Source: DATLFI01 sp035524895 (lineage in GTDB: Bacteria > Acidobacteriota > Thermoanaerobaculia > Multivoradales > Multivoraceae). Taken from it: a stretch of 36,769 bases of DNA. The notes beneath the pieces are model-generated. The model did no database searches, was not told the DNA's origin, and saw only the letters and a program-made list of their open reading frames with translations. The stretch lies in contig DATLFI010000019.1 of assembly GCA_035524895.1 (NCBI GenBank), forward strand, positions 1 to 36,769. The letters are read 5' to 3'. The translations under genes and the position numbers were made by a program. This document shows, piece after piece, positions 16,338-24,309 of the stretch (the stretch's first letter is position 1; each line of letters begins with the position of its first letter).

Positions 16338-16817
16338 ATGTTCCAACGGATCCTGGTCCCCCTCGACTTCACGGAGAAGTCCGAGGCCGCGCTCGAGAAG
16401 GCGTCGACCATGGCGCTCGCCGCGCGAGACGAAGGCTACGAGGGCGCGACAGTGTGGCTCGTGCATGTGATCGAGACCATCCGCGACACCGACTTCGAGG
16501 AGCTCCGGGACTTCTACGAGCCCATCGAGCGGCGCGCGCAAGCCCAGCTCGAGCGATACGCCACGGCTCTGGCAAACGACGGGGTCGAGGTCGAGGTCGT
16601 CGTGCGCTACGGCAATCGAGTGCGCGAGATCGTCGCCACTGCACACGAGGCGGAAGCCGATCTGGTGCTACTCGGCTCGCATCGCGTCGAGCACATCGGT
16701 ATGTCTGCCGGCGGGCTCGCGACCATCAGCTATCAAGTGGCAGTGCTGGCGCCCTGCTCGGTGCTGCTGCTGAAGCCAGGCGCCACCGCGGACCAGACTG
16801 CAGGAGAACCCCTGTGA
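16338..16817 (+). CDS. Universal stress protein (UspA family)
   Basis: The 159-residue single-domain protein begins with the family-typical FQRILVPLDFTEKSEAALEKA and keeps the ADLVLLGSHR strand before the nucleotide loop. The canonical G-x2-G-x9-G-(S/T) ATP motif is not intact: GSHRVEHIGMSAGGLATISY lacks the second glycine of the first pair. It may therefore belong to the non-ATP-binding UspA-like type, which is inference. It has no obvious Shine-Dalgarno site. Its stop overlaps the GTG of the cytochrome c gene by 4 bp (GTGA), a coupling that ties it to an electron-transfer or respiratory-stress role. It follows the antiporter after 104 bp and may be in the same transcript. Confidence 0.88.
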   Translation: MFQRILVPLDFTEKSEAALEKASTMALAARDEGYEGATVWLVHVIETIRDTDFEELRDFYEPIERRAQAQLERYATALANDGVEVEVVVRYGNRVREIVATAHEAEADLVLLGSHRVEHIGMSAGGLATISYQVAVLAPCSVLLLKPGATADQTAGEPL

Positions 16818-17275
16818 GAGCACACAGCTTCGCCGCCACCGCCGTAGCGACGCTCTCCCTGGCCTGTGCCGTCGCGGCCACCGAGCCTGTGGCACCCGTG
16901 GCAGCACCCGTGGCAACGCTGCCCTCGCAGGCCGAGCCGGACGCCGCATACGGCGCTCGTCTCTTCGGTGTGTATTGCCAGAGCTGCCACGGCAAGCACG
17001 GGCGGGGCGACGGTCCGGTCGCGCGCGAGCTCGATCTCGGGCTGGCGGATCTGCGACGACTCGCGGCGCGCTCACCGGACGGGAAGTTCCCGGCGGATCG
17101 CACCGCCGACGTGATCGACGGCCGAGTGCCGGTCGCGGGTCACGGCACGCGCGACATGCCGGTGTGGGGGCTCACGTTCCTCGACCCCGGTCGCGTCGCC
17201 GAGCAGGAGAGCGACGTCGAGGAGCGCATCCGCAGCCTGGTCGCGTTCCTGCGCAGCATCCAAGAAGAGCGTTGA
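16814..17275 (+). CDS. Secreted mono-haem cytochrome c
   Basis: The 153-residue protein starts with a signal peptide (FAATAVATLSLACAVAAT) and an Ala/Pro/Val-rich linker. The class I cytochrome c fold follows: the haem attachment site CQSCH at 55-59 (YCQSCHGKHGRGDGPVA) and the likely distal ligand Met115 in GTRDMPVWG. A C-terminal amphipathic helix, EERIRSLVAFLRSIQ, closes it. It should carry electrons in the periplasm. A Cys at residue 18 in SLAC is a poor lipobox, so lipid anchoring is doubtful. It is translationally coupled to the universal stress gene. An electron partner is not obvious; the FAD-less Mo hydroxylase at 5151-7861 would need such an acceptor but is 9 kb away. Confidence 0.88.
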   Translation: MRAHSFAATAVATLSLACAVAATEPVAPVAAPVATLPSQAEPDAAYGARLFGVYCQSCHGKHGRGDGPVARELDLGLADLRRLAARSPDGKFPADRTADVIDGRVPVAGHGTRDMPVWGLTFLDPGRVAEQESDVEERIRSLVAFLRSIQEER

Positions 17276-17325
17276 AGAGCGCTGACGTCGGAGCCGCGCC
17301 CGAGAACGCAAGTCCCGGCTCGGCC

Positions 17326-17829
17326 TCACAGGAGCGCGGTCAGCGCCCCGGTGGCGATGAGCGCGAGCGCCCACACCTGATCGAGGTTGAGCCAGGCGCG
17401 CCGCAGGATCCCGACGCCGACCTTCTCGAACACCACCCACGCCAGCAGCGCGGTCACCAGCAGGTACCCCGCGCCGTGGACCGCGGTCGCCGCGATCGCT
17501 CCGCGCAGCCCGCCCAGAGCATCTCGATCGCTCCGGATCGCCCCGTCTCCAACGAGCGTCGCGTGGCAGTGCGGCGCCGCAACGCTCGCTAGAGCGCTGT
17601 CGCCCGCGAGTCGGCCTTCGCTCTCCGTCGCGGACGCCGGCGCCGCCGACGCCAGGACCACCGGCAGCACCATCAGCCCTGCGCCGTGCGCCGTGGCCAT
17701 CAGGAACGACCACACCGGCACCACCAGGTAGCGGCGCTCCATGTGCGGGTGCACCGCCTTGAAGCCCTTGAGGATCTCGGGGATCTTCGCGGAGGGATAG
17801 AACGTCGGATCGGGCGTCCACTTGGCCAT
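17326..17829 (-). CDS. Small membrane protein with two HGAG motifs and an SBP56-like N-terminus
   Basis: I do not recognise the whole protein (167 residues). The first 13 residues, MAKWTPDPTFYPS, resemble the start of bacterial selenium-binding proteins (SBP56/methanethiol oxidase) as I remember them, but the rest of that enzyme is absent. Two membrane segments each carry the same motif: TAHGAGLMVLPVVLA (47-60) and AVHGAGYLLVTALLAWVVF (116-134). A third helix ends the protein (LDQVWALALIATGALTALL). Between them lies a loop with HCH (87-89). The repeated His and the HCH loop could bind a metal or haem; that is speculation. ATG 17829 has GAGGAGA 7 bases upstream (minus strand, 17836-17842). It converges on the cytochrome c gene. 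Confidence 0.7.
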   Translation of the reverse strand: MAKWTPDPTFYPSAKIPEILKGFKAVHPHMERRYLVVPVWSFLMATAHGAGLMVLPVVLASAAPASATESEGRLAGDSALASVAAPHCHATLVGDGAIRSDRDALGGLRGAIAATAVHGAGYLLVTALLAWVVFEKVGVGILRRAWLNLDQVWALALIATGALTALL

Positions 17830-17853
17830 CGGTAGTCTCCTCGAGTGGTGGAG

Positions 17854-17870
17854 CGCCCCGCTGCGGGGCG
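17854..17870 (-). other. Perfect hairpin in the leader of the HGAG membrane protein
   Basis: CGCCCCG-CTG-CGGGGCG forms a 7 bp all-GC stem with a 3-base loop. It lies between the end of the MFS gene and the start of the HGAG membrane protein, both on the minus strand, just before the Shine-Dalgarno site. No T-run follows in either direction, so it is not a standard terminator. It may attenuate read-through from the transporter gene or sequester the ribosome site. Confidence 0.4.
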
Positions 17871-17986
17871 GTTCACAGAGGAGTACGCCAACCACGCGCC
17901 GGCTCCGCCATGGGACCCGCCGGCACCCTTGGGCAGCGCTCCACTCGCGGACCGATGTCGGAAGACCATGGCCGCCGCCGACCTCC

Positions 17987-19615
17987 CTACGTCACCTCCT
18001 CGCCCACCGCCGCCGCGCGCTCCAGGCGGCTCGACTCCTCGCGCTCGACGTAGCGGCTGGTGAGCCACAGGAAGGCGATAGCAATGCCGTAGGCGATGAG
18101 CGAGATCAGCATGCCCCGACCCAGCGCCTCGGCGGGCACGGCGCCGCCGCGCACGAGCCGGTCGCTGACCTGACCCATAGCGTAGGGACCGAGCGCGAGC
18201 CCGATGAAGGTGACGGCGAGCAGGTAGTACGCCGAGGCGGTCGCGCGCATGCGCGGCATCACCAGCTCGTTCGAGAGCGCTATCGCCGAGCCGATCCAGG
18301 CCGACGAGAAAACCTGGAACGCGACGTTGGCGACATAAGCGGTGGTGAGATCACGCGTGGTCACCAGCACGACCAGCGCGGGCGCGGCGAGCGCCGAGGA
18401 GATGATGCCCACGTAGGGCCGGGCCCTGGGGCTGCGCCGCCGCAGCCAATCCGAGAAGATGCCGCCCGACGTGACGCCCAGCCAGCCGCCGATCGCGGCC
18501 GAGAGGCCGAGGACCATGCCGGCCTCCGACGCGGTGACGCCGTGGGCCCGCTGGAAGTACGGCGGCACCCAGAAGCCGACGCCGTAACCCACGAACGCGC
18601 ACCAGGCGAAGCCGATCATCCCCAGCACCACCGCGCGGGAGCCGTAGATCATCGCGAAGGCGCCGCGATCCCGCAGCTCGAGACCCTGGAGCCAGGAGAA
18701 GAACGCATAGAGACCGATGGCGAGCGCGATCCACTGCGGCGCCGAACCCAGCAAACCGATCAGCCCCCACGCGCCGAGCGCGCACGCTGCGGCGATCGCC
18801 AGGTTGATCCCCAGACCCCTCGCGCCGGCGCCGCTCTGCCACAGCGACCACACCGTGAACGGCGGCAGCACCGCGGCGGTCTCGCGGAAGGTGGCGCGAA
18901 ACGGGTGCGGGTGCGCCGCCCGTTGCACCAGGCCCTCGCTCATGCCGCGGATGGGCTCGCGCAGCGTCCACACCCAGACCGCCATCAGCAGACCCGGAAG
19001 CCCGACCACGAAGAACGCCGCCTGCCAGCCGGCGAGCCCGAACGGCGCGGTTCCGGACCCCGGCGGATACGCACGATTCCAGCCGTCGACCACTATGCCG
19101 CCCAGGAAGATACCGATGCCGGCGCCGATGTAGACACCGCTCGAGTAGATCGCCACCGCGGTTGCGCGCAGGCGCGGCGGAAAGTAGTCGCCGAGGATCG
19201 AGAAGGCCGCCGGGCTAGAGCTCGATTCGCCGACGCCGACGCCGATGCGGTACGCCGCCAGCGATCCGAAGCCGCGGGCGGTGCCCGAGAGCGCGGTCAT
19301 CGCGCTCCAGAAGAAGAGCCCGACCGCGATCAGGTTCTTGCGCACCCAGACGTCGGCGAGTCGCGCCAGCGGGATACCGAAGATCGCGTAGAAGACCGCG
19401 AAGGCGGTGCCGTAGAGGAAGCCGAGGCTGGCGTCCGAGAGCCCGAGGTCGGCTTTGATGTCCTCGGCCAGGATCGAGAGGATCTGGCGGTCGATGAAGT
19501 TGAAGACGTAGACCAGCACCAGCACGAACAGCACGTAGTTCGCGTACGCGCGGCTCGGAGTGCCTGGCGGCGGCGGCGCGTTCTTGGAGTCCACGGGATC
19601 TGGCACGCTCGACAC
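17987..19615 (-). CDS. Spinster-like MFS transporter
   Basis: The 542-residue member of the major facilitator superfamily opens with YVLFVLVLVYVFNFIDRQIL and the signature loop FGIPLARLADVWVRK between helices 2 and 3, both typical of the bacterial spinster-like group. A Gly-rich helix, YRIGVGVGESSSSPA, follows. It is longer than the usual 430-460 residues. An extra stretch of about 80-100 residues in the middle (about 250-345), containing VWSLWQSGAGARGLGINLAI and two further hydrophobic helices, accounts for this. The C-terminal half, with RAHGVTASEAGMVLGLSAAIGG, is ordinary. Substrate unknown; lipids, organic acids or drugs are known for the group. It lies 89 bp downstream of the HTTM gene on the same strand. 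Confidence 0.88.
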   Translation of the reverse strand: MSSVPDPVDSKNAPPPPGTPSRAYANYVLFVLVLVYVFNFIDRQILSILAEDIKADLGLSDASLGFLYGTAFAVFYAIFGIPLARLADVWVRKNLIAVGLFFWSAMTALSGTARGFGSLAAYRIGVGVGESSSSPAAFSILGDYFPPRLRATAVAIYSSGVYIGAGIGIFLGGIVVDGWNRAYPPGSGTAPFGLAGWQAAFFVVGLPGLLMAVWVWTLREPIRGMSEGLVQRAAHPHPFRATFRETAAVLPPFTVWSLWQSGAGARGLGINLAIAAACALGAWGLIGLLGSAPQWIALAIGLYAFFSWLQGLELRDRGAFAMIYGSRAVVLGMIGFAWCAFVGYGVGFWVPPYFQRAHGVTASEAGMVLGLSAAIGGWLGVTSGGIFSDWLRRRSPRARPYVGIISSALAAPALVVLVTTRDLTTAYVANVAFQVFSSAWIGSAIALSNELVMPRMRATASAYYLLAVTFIGLALGPYAMGQVSDRLVRGGAVPAEALGRGMLISLIAYGIAIAFLWLTSRYVEREESSRLERAAAVGEEVT

Positions 19616-19704
19616 CTCGGTCCCCTCCTTGCCCGCGAGCGCGGGCGTGCTGACGATCTGAGACGACGACGGTGCGCGGAGACTACCAGGGCCGCGGCGC
19701 AGCC

Positions 19705-21213
19705 TCAGCCTCCCGGTGGCGCACAGGGGAAATGACCCAGCCCGACCGGCTCGACCTCCGCGACACCTCCCGGCGGCGGGGTGCGCTCACGAACGTAGAC
19801 GAGCTGCAACGCAGCGACTCGCTCGCCGCCCTCGCGACCGCGATTCCACTCGCGGCACAGGTACCCCGCGTAGAGCGCTCGATGGCGGCGATAGCGCGAG
19901 AGCCGGAGGTTCTGCAGGTACTTGCGCCAGCGGTAGCCACCCAGATCGGCCGAGACGTCCGCGGGCTTCGACCGCGCGTCCAGCTCGCCGAGACGCACCG
20001 GAATCCCGCCGCGGTAGACATCGACCACGTCCCCGTTCTCGAGCGCCCCCGGCACGACGTACCAGCCATCGTCGGTCATCGGCCTGGGTGCGAACAGGTT
20101 CCAGCGCTGGTCGAGTCGCAGCACCTCGACCACGGCGCGCGCCGGCTGCGGCTTCGGCAGATTCGCGGCGACCGGCAGCGTCGCGAGGTTCCACCACAGC
20201 ACCAGCCCCAGGAGCGCGGCGCCGAGGCCGGTCTGCCAGAGCGTCGAAGCGCGACCCCAGGTGCTGGTCGCGACTACCTCGGGCGCACGTGCATGGGAAG
20301 CACCGCGCCCGGCGAAGCGTCGCTCCAGCCAGCTCCATACACCCCCAGGCAAGAAGAGCAGGAGCGACGCCACGTTGATCCACGGGAAGAGGCCGAGCGC
20401 CAGGGTGGCCGCGAGACCGAGGTGCAGCGCGGCGAGCACGATCACCGCCGCGACGCGCAGCCGGTCGCGGAACCGGGGCGCCAGCAGGCCGCCGAGCAGC
20501 AGGAACGGCACCAGCAACTCCGCGAGCAACACCTCTGCGGTGGCGAGCCGCAGCGCGCGGTCGGGCAGCCGCAGCAGCACCTCGCCCAGCGGAAGCTGGT
20601 ACTGATCGATGTGGAGGGTGTAGTAGACCGCGGTGAACGACTTGCGCCACTCGTCCCCGGTCTTGAGCAGGCCGGCGACGACGTGCACCAGCAGCACCTG
20701 GCAGGTCCAGGCCACCGTGCCGATGGTGGTGACCACCGCGCCGGCCGTCGCGTGGAGCTGGCGTCGACGCGCGTCCAGCGACCACCGGTCGCCCCACGGC
20801 AGGAAGCAGCCCCACAGCACCAGCGCGCGCAGCAGCGAGTCCGCGCCGGTGAGCACGAGCGGATTGCGGTTCTGCAACGAGACCGTGAGCACCCACGCCG
20901 CCACCGTGACCCAGCGCGTGCGCCAACCCAACGCCAGGCCCAGAGCAGCGACGCCGGCGAGCACGAAGAGCGCTGCCTCGAACGCCGGCGAGCCGCTCCA
21001 GCCGTGAAGGCTCCAGCGCCAGCCGCTCAGCCACTGCTCGCGGAGCGGGCCCACCGGCAGCACACCCGCATCGCTGTAGTGAGCGCGCAGGTCGCGCGCG
21101 CGGATCAGCAGATCCACCAGGAGCAGCGAGCCGATCGCGATCCGTGCCGCCGCGAGCGCCCGGAGGTCGGCGGCGAAAGCGTCTCGTAGCCGCGTGCGCA
21201 GAAAACCCGACAC
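19705..21213 (-). CDS. HTTM-domain membrane protein (vitamin K-dependent gamma-carboxylase-like)
   Basis: The 502-residue protein has an N-terminal polytopic HTTM region of about 350 residues, related to the membrane part of vitamin K-dependent gamma-carboxylase. Landmarks are a first helix ARIAIGSLLLVDLLIRARDL, DAGVLPVGPL, a short GADSLLRALVLWGCFLPWGD segment and HVVAGLLKTGDEWRKSFTAV. A C-terminal soluble part of about 130 residues carries LDQRWNLFAPRP and DVYRGG. Whether bacterial members carboxylate anything is not established. The GTG start at 21213 is preferred to an upstream in-frame start at 21366. It places the gene 4 bp after the symporter stop, so the two are coupled, and the codons before it overlap the symporter gene. 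Confidence 0.85.
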   Translation of the reverse strand: MSGFLRTRLRDAFAADLRALAAARIAIGSLLLVDLLIRARDLRAHYSDAGVLPVGPLREQWLSGWRWSLHGWSGSPAFEAALFVLAGVAALGLALGWRTRWVTVAAWVLTVSLQNRNPLVLTGADSLLRALVLWGCFLPWGDRWSLDARRRQLHATAGAVVTTIGTVAWTCQVLLVHVVAGLLKTGDEWRKSFTAVYYTLHIDQYQLPLGEVLLRLPDRALRLATAEVLLAELLVPFLLLGGLLAPRFRDRLRVAAVIVLAALHLGLAATLALGLFPWINVASLLLFLPGGVWSWLERRFAGRGASHARAPEVVATSTWGRASTLWQTGLGAALLGLVLWWNLATLPVAANLPKPQPARAVVEVLRLDQRWNLFAPRPMTDDGWYVVPGALENGDVVDVYRGGIPVRLGELDARSKPADVSADLGGYRWRKYLQNLRLSRYRRHRALYAGYLCREWNRGREGGERVAALQLVYVRERTPPPGGVAEVEPVGLGHFPCAPPGG

Positions 21214-21217
21214 GGCC

Positions 21218-22606
21218 TCACCCTGCCACGGAGGCGTGAAGGGCCCTACCCTCGTTGCGCCCGAAGGGCAGCCCGAGCAGGTATCCGAGCGCCGCTGCGG
21301 CCAGCGACACCAGGTACGGATAGTCCCAGCCCACGATGTAGGCGCCGAGGATCCAGGTCGCCGCACCGAGGCTGATCGAGAGCAGGGCGCTCGGAGCTGC
21401 TCCTATCCGGCTCCGCAGGCCGATCGCGCCGACCACGAAGATGCCGGCGCTGCCGAAGGCGGACGCCTCCACGACGAGGGCGTAGACACCCTCGGCGGAG
21501 AACGCCAACCCGTAGGCGACCACGCCGAACACCGCGACGCCGGCACGATGGAAGGTGACCTTGGCGTGCTCGCCGAGGTGCGCAAGGCGCGGCCCCAGCA
21601 GGTTGTGCACCACCAACGACGAGGAGACCAGCAGCGTGCTGTCCGCCGTCGAGAGAATCGCCGACAGGATGGCGCCCGCGAAGATCGCGTAGAGCACGGG
21701 CGAGAGGTGCATCTCGGCCAACCGGGGCAGGATCTGCTCGGGATCCTCCAGTCCTGGTATCAGCACGTATCCGAGCAGGCCCAGCGCCACGGGCACGAGT
21801 CCGACCAAGAAGTAGACGCCCCCCGCCGAGATCGCCGCGACACGCGCGACCTGTCCGGAGCGCGCGGCCAGCACCCTCGCGATCAGCTCGGGCGCCATCA
21901 CCGAGCCGAGGATCGGGATCGCCAGGGCCTCGATCATCACGAGCGGGCTCACGCTGGGATCGAGCAGGCGAATACGTTCCGGGTCGATCGAGCTCACCAG
22001 CTCGGCGCCGTGGCGGCGGAGGACCACGAACACGAGCATCAAGAGGCCGGCAGTCAGCGTTATCCCCTGGATCACATCCGTCCAGACATCCGCCAGGAAA
22101 CCTCCGAGCATGGTGTAGACCACCACCACGACCGCGGCGATGGTGATCGTCACCGTCGGATCGATCCCGGAAACAGCGGAGATCACCTGGCCGAACGCGC
22201 GGATCTGCGCCGCCGCCCACAGCAGGGAGGTCGGCACCGTGATCACCACCACGAGCGTCTCCACCGGTCGCGAGTAGCGCCGCCGGTAGAGATCGGCTGC
22301 CGTTGTCAGCTTCATGCGCCACAGCGGTAAGGCGAACATGAAACCGAGGAACAGGATGCACAGCGCGTAGCCGAGCGGATCGCCCCTGCCGCCCGAGAGC
22401 CCATTCGCGTACACGGCGCCCGCCGCGCCGAGGCACGTCTCGGCACCGAACCAGGTGGCGAAGATCGAGAAGACGACCAGACCTGGTCCGAGAGACCTGC
22501 CGGCCAGCAGGTAGTCCTCTTCGGTGCGCACGCGGCGCGAGATGTACGCCCCGAGCAGGAGCTGCAGCACCACGTAGCCGAGGACGGCGGAGGTGATGGC
22601 GTTCAA
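21218..22606 (-). CDS. Sodium:solute symporter family protein
   Basis: The protein (462 residues from this start) is a Na+-coupled symporter of the SSS/SLC5 family with about 13 helices. Family landmarks are EEDYLLAGRSLGPGLVVFSI just after the first helix, TWFGAETCLGAAGAVYANGL, and the GAILSAILSTADSTLLVSSS segment that forms the second sodium site. The TTG at 22606 is chosen because the protein then begins directly with the first helix (LNAITSAVLGYVVLQLLLG). The alternative GTG at 22717 would add 37 Arg/Pro-rich residues and lie upstream of a minus-strand -10 candidate at 22654-22659. There is no good Shine-Dalgarno site at either. The substrate is unknown. It is coupled to the HTTM gene. Confidence 0.85.
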   Translation of the reverse strand: MNAITSAVLGYVVLQLLLGAYISRRVRTEEDYLLAGRSLGPGLVVFSIFATWFGAETCLGAAGAVYANGLSGGRGDPLGYALCILFLGFMFALPLWRMKLTTAADLYRRRYSRPVETLVVVITVPTSLLWAAAQIRAFGQVISAVSGIDPTVTITIAAVVVVVYTMLGGFLADVWTDVIQGITLTAGLLMLVFVVLRRHGAELVSSIDPERIRLLDPSVSPLVMIEALAIPILGSVMAPELIARVLAARSGQVARVAAISAGGVYFLVGLVPVALGLLGYVLIPGLEDPEQILPRLAEMHLSPVLYAIFAGAILSAILSTADSTLLVSSSLVVHNLLGPRLAHLGEHAKVTFHRAGVAVFGVVAYGLAFSAEGVYALVVEASAFGSAGIFVVGAIGLRSRIGAAPSALLSISLGAATWILGAYIVGWDYPYLVSLAAAALGYLLGLPFGRNEGRALHASVAG

Positions 22607-22653
22607 CGCTGCAGAGGCGTTTCGGCGTCGCGGGGACGGCGGGCGAAAGCGCG

Positions 22654-22659
22654 AGACTA
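22654..22659 (-). promoter_or_regulatory. TAGTCT -10 candidate for the symporter operon
   Basis: TAGTCT on the minus strand lies about 48 bases before the TTG start at 22606. If used, transcription begins near 22647, which would exclude the GTG at 22717 as the start. No -35 match is visible. Confidence 0.3.
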
Positions 22660-22691
22660 CAACGAGCCACGCTGCCGCCGCGACCGACTGG

Positions 22692-22697
22692 TACAGT
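22692..22697 (+). promoter_or_regulatory. TACAGT -10 candidate for the divergent secreted-protein gene
   Basis: TACAGT lies 52 bases before the ATG at 22750, on the opposite strand to and 32 bases from the symporter -10 candidate. The leader would be about 45 bases. No clear -35 is seen. Confidence 0.3.
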
Positions 22698-22749
22698 GCC
22701 GGTGGTCGTGGTCGCACGTTGGTGTGGGACCTCGACGAGGCCGGGGGCC

Positions 22750-24309
22750 ATGAATCTCGGCACCACGGACCGCAGAACCCAACGACGGCTGCCGCATCGT
22801 GCCTGCGCCTGGGCCGCGGTCGCCGCCAGCCTGCTCCTACCCCCGGCAGCGCCGCGCGCCAGCGACGGGCCCGAGTGGGTGGCCGATCTCGATGCGGTCC
22901 GCGCCGCCTTCACCGGCGGACCGCCGATCGAGACGGTCGAGGACCTGTTCCGTGTCCGTCTGAAGATGGTCGGAGGCGAGCACGTCGCCGGCGTGCACCT
23001 GTTCGGCGAGCCGGTGCGGGTGCTGCCCTACCACAACGACGACGGCGGGCGTGACGCGAGCGGCGCTCCCGTGCCGCGGGGCGACGCCGCGCTCGCGGAG
23101 TGGTTTCCCCCCGACGAGATCGGCTTCGCGGTGAAGCACCGACGCATCGCCCAGCGGGAGCTGACGCTGCCGTTCCGGTCCTCCCTGGCGCTGCGCGAGG
23201 AGATCAAGCTCCACGACAGCCACCTGCAGATCGTGGTGGGCGTGCAGCGCGACGGCGCGCCCGGCGTCGTGACCCTGAGCAGCCCGGCTGGCTACGAGGG
23301 CGGGCGCTTCGGCACCGCCACCTATCCGATGATCTTCTTGCGCCCGCGCTATCCCGACTACCTCGACGCGGCTCGGGTCGCCGCTTTCCGCGACAACATC
23401 CGCACCATGAGCGTCGGGTTCGCCAGCGTCGCAAAGCTGCCCACCGACTACTCGGGCGGCGACGTCGTCGGCGCCACCCGACCGGACGAGGTGCTGGCCC
23501 AAGCAGCGGCGATGGTGCGCGCGATCGGCGGCGACGCCGAGGCGCGCAGCCAGTTCCTCGACCCCGCGAACCAGCTCTACTGCGCGGAGCTGGGTCTGCT
23601 GGCAGCGACCGCTGGCCTACTCGCGCCGCTCAACGCCGAGAGCTTCGTGCCGCTCGTGGGCGCGGAGGCCTGGCAGCGCTTCGAGGAGCAGGTGAGAGCC
23701 CACGGCCTCGGCGAGGAGAACGGCTTCACGGTCGGCCGCGACAACCGGCCGTCGCGCCTCATCCGGCTCACCCTGGCGCCAGCGGATCTACGACCCGCCC
23801 CCAGCTATGCCCCGCCCGACCTCCGCGCCGTCGACGAGCATCGACTGGCGCTGCGGCCGATGACACTCATCGACATGATCGAGCAGTTCATCCGCCTCTA
23901 CCTGCCACGCGAGGAGCTGGGCGAGGAGCGCGGCGCGGCGCTCCAGGGCGAGATGCTGCGGTCGATCCAGCCCTTGCTGCTCCAGCTCCTGCGCATCGAC
24001 CAGATACCTGCGACCGATCCCCAGGCATCAGACCGCGCGGCGGTCGACGCCGCCTGGGAACGCATGGTGGAGGTCGTGGAGCGGCCTCACGCCGACGCCG
24101 AGGCCATGCGTCATGAGCTGGCGCCGATCGTCGAGGAGCTGCGAGACCTCTCCTCGCGCCTGGTGGCTCCGGGCACGAACCTATCGGTACCGCCCAGCCT
24201 CTATCACCTGACGGCGCGGGGGAACTGGGAGGGAGGCCTGCTCGGTCTCGACTACGTCGGCCACGGCCTGCACTTCTCGCTGGTCCGGCGATCGTCTAAC
24301 GAACGGTGA
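22750..24309 (+). CDS. Secreted protein of unknown function, possible permuted NlpC/P60-like peptidase
   Basis: I do not recognise a named family in this 519-residue protein. ATG 22750 gives a signal peptide with an Arg-rich start, hydrophobic core CAWAAVAASLLLPPAA and a cleavage-like APRAS-DG. A middle block has EIKLHDSHLQIVVGV, then GVVTLSSPAGYEGGRFGTAT, then after about 100 residues NQLYCAELGLLAATAGL. The His-strand followed by a late Y-C-x-E-L helix recalls permuted NlpC/P60-like enzymes (YiiX/DUF830 type), where these hold the catalytic His and Cys. This is only a suggestion. The C-terminal 200 residues are helical and charged, without known motifs. It starts divergently from the symporter operon and overlaps the convergent DUF2911 gene by 14 bp. 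Confidence 0.7.
   Translation: MNLGTTDRRTQRRLPHRACAWAAVAASLLLPPAAPRASDGPEWVADLDAVRAAFTGGPPIETVEDLFRVRLKMVGGEHVAGVHLFGEPVRVLPYHNDDGGRDASGAPVPRGDAALAEWFPPDEIGFAVKHRRIAQRELTLPFRSSLALREEIKLHDSHLQIVVGVQRDGAPGVVTLSSPAGYEGGRFGTATYPMIFLRPRYPDYLDAARVAAFRDNIRTMSVGFASVAKLPTDYSGGDVVGATRPDEVLAQAAAMVRAIGGDAEARSQFLDPANQLYCAELGLLAATAGLLAPLNAESFVPLVGAEAWQRFEEQVRAHGLGEENGFTVGRDNRPSRLIRLTLAPADLRPAPSYAPPDLRAVDEHRLALRPMTLIDMIEQFIRLYLPREELGEERGAALQGEMLRSIQPLLLQLLRIDQIPATDPQASDRAAVDAAWERMVEVVERPHADAEAMRHELAPIVEELRDLSSRLVAPGTNLSVPPSLYHLTARGNWEGGLLGLDYVGHGLHFSLVRRSSNER

Noticed and set aside
17854..17870. Rho-independent terminator after the MFS gene
   Set aside because: The stem is strong but no T-run follows on either strand, and it sits next to the ribosome site of the next gene.
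17822..19735. Plus-strand open frame of 637 codons opposite the MFS gene
   Set aside because: Its composition (Arg, His, Asp, Gln-rich, no fold pattern) is that of an antisense shadow; the minus-strand transporter is unmistakable.
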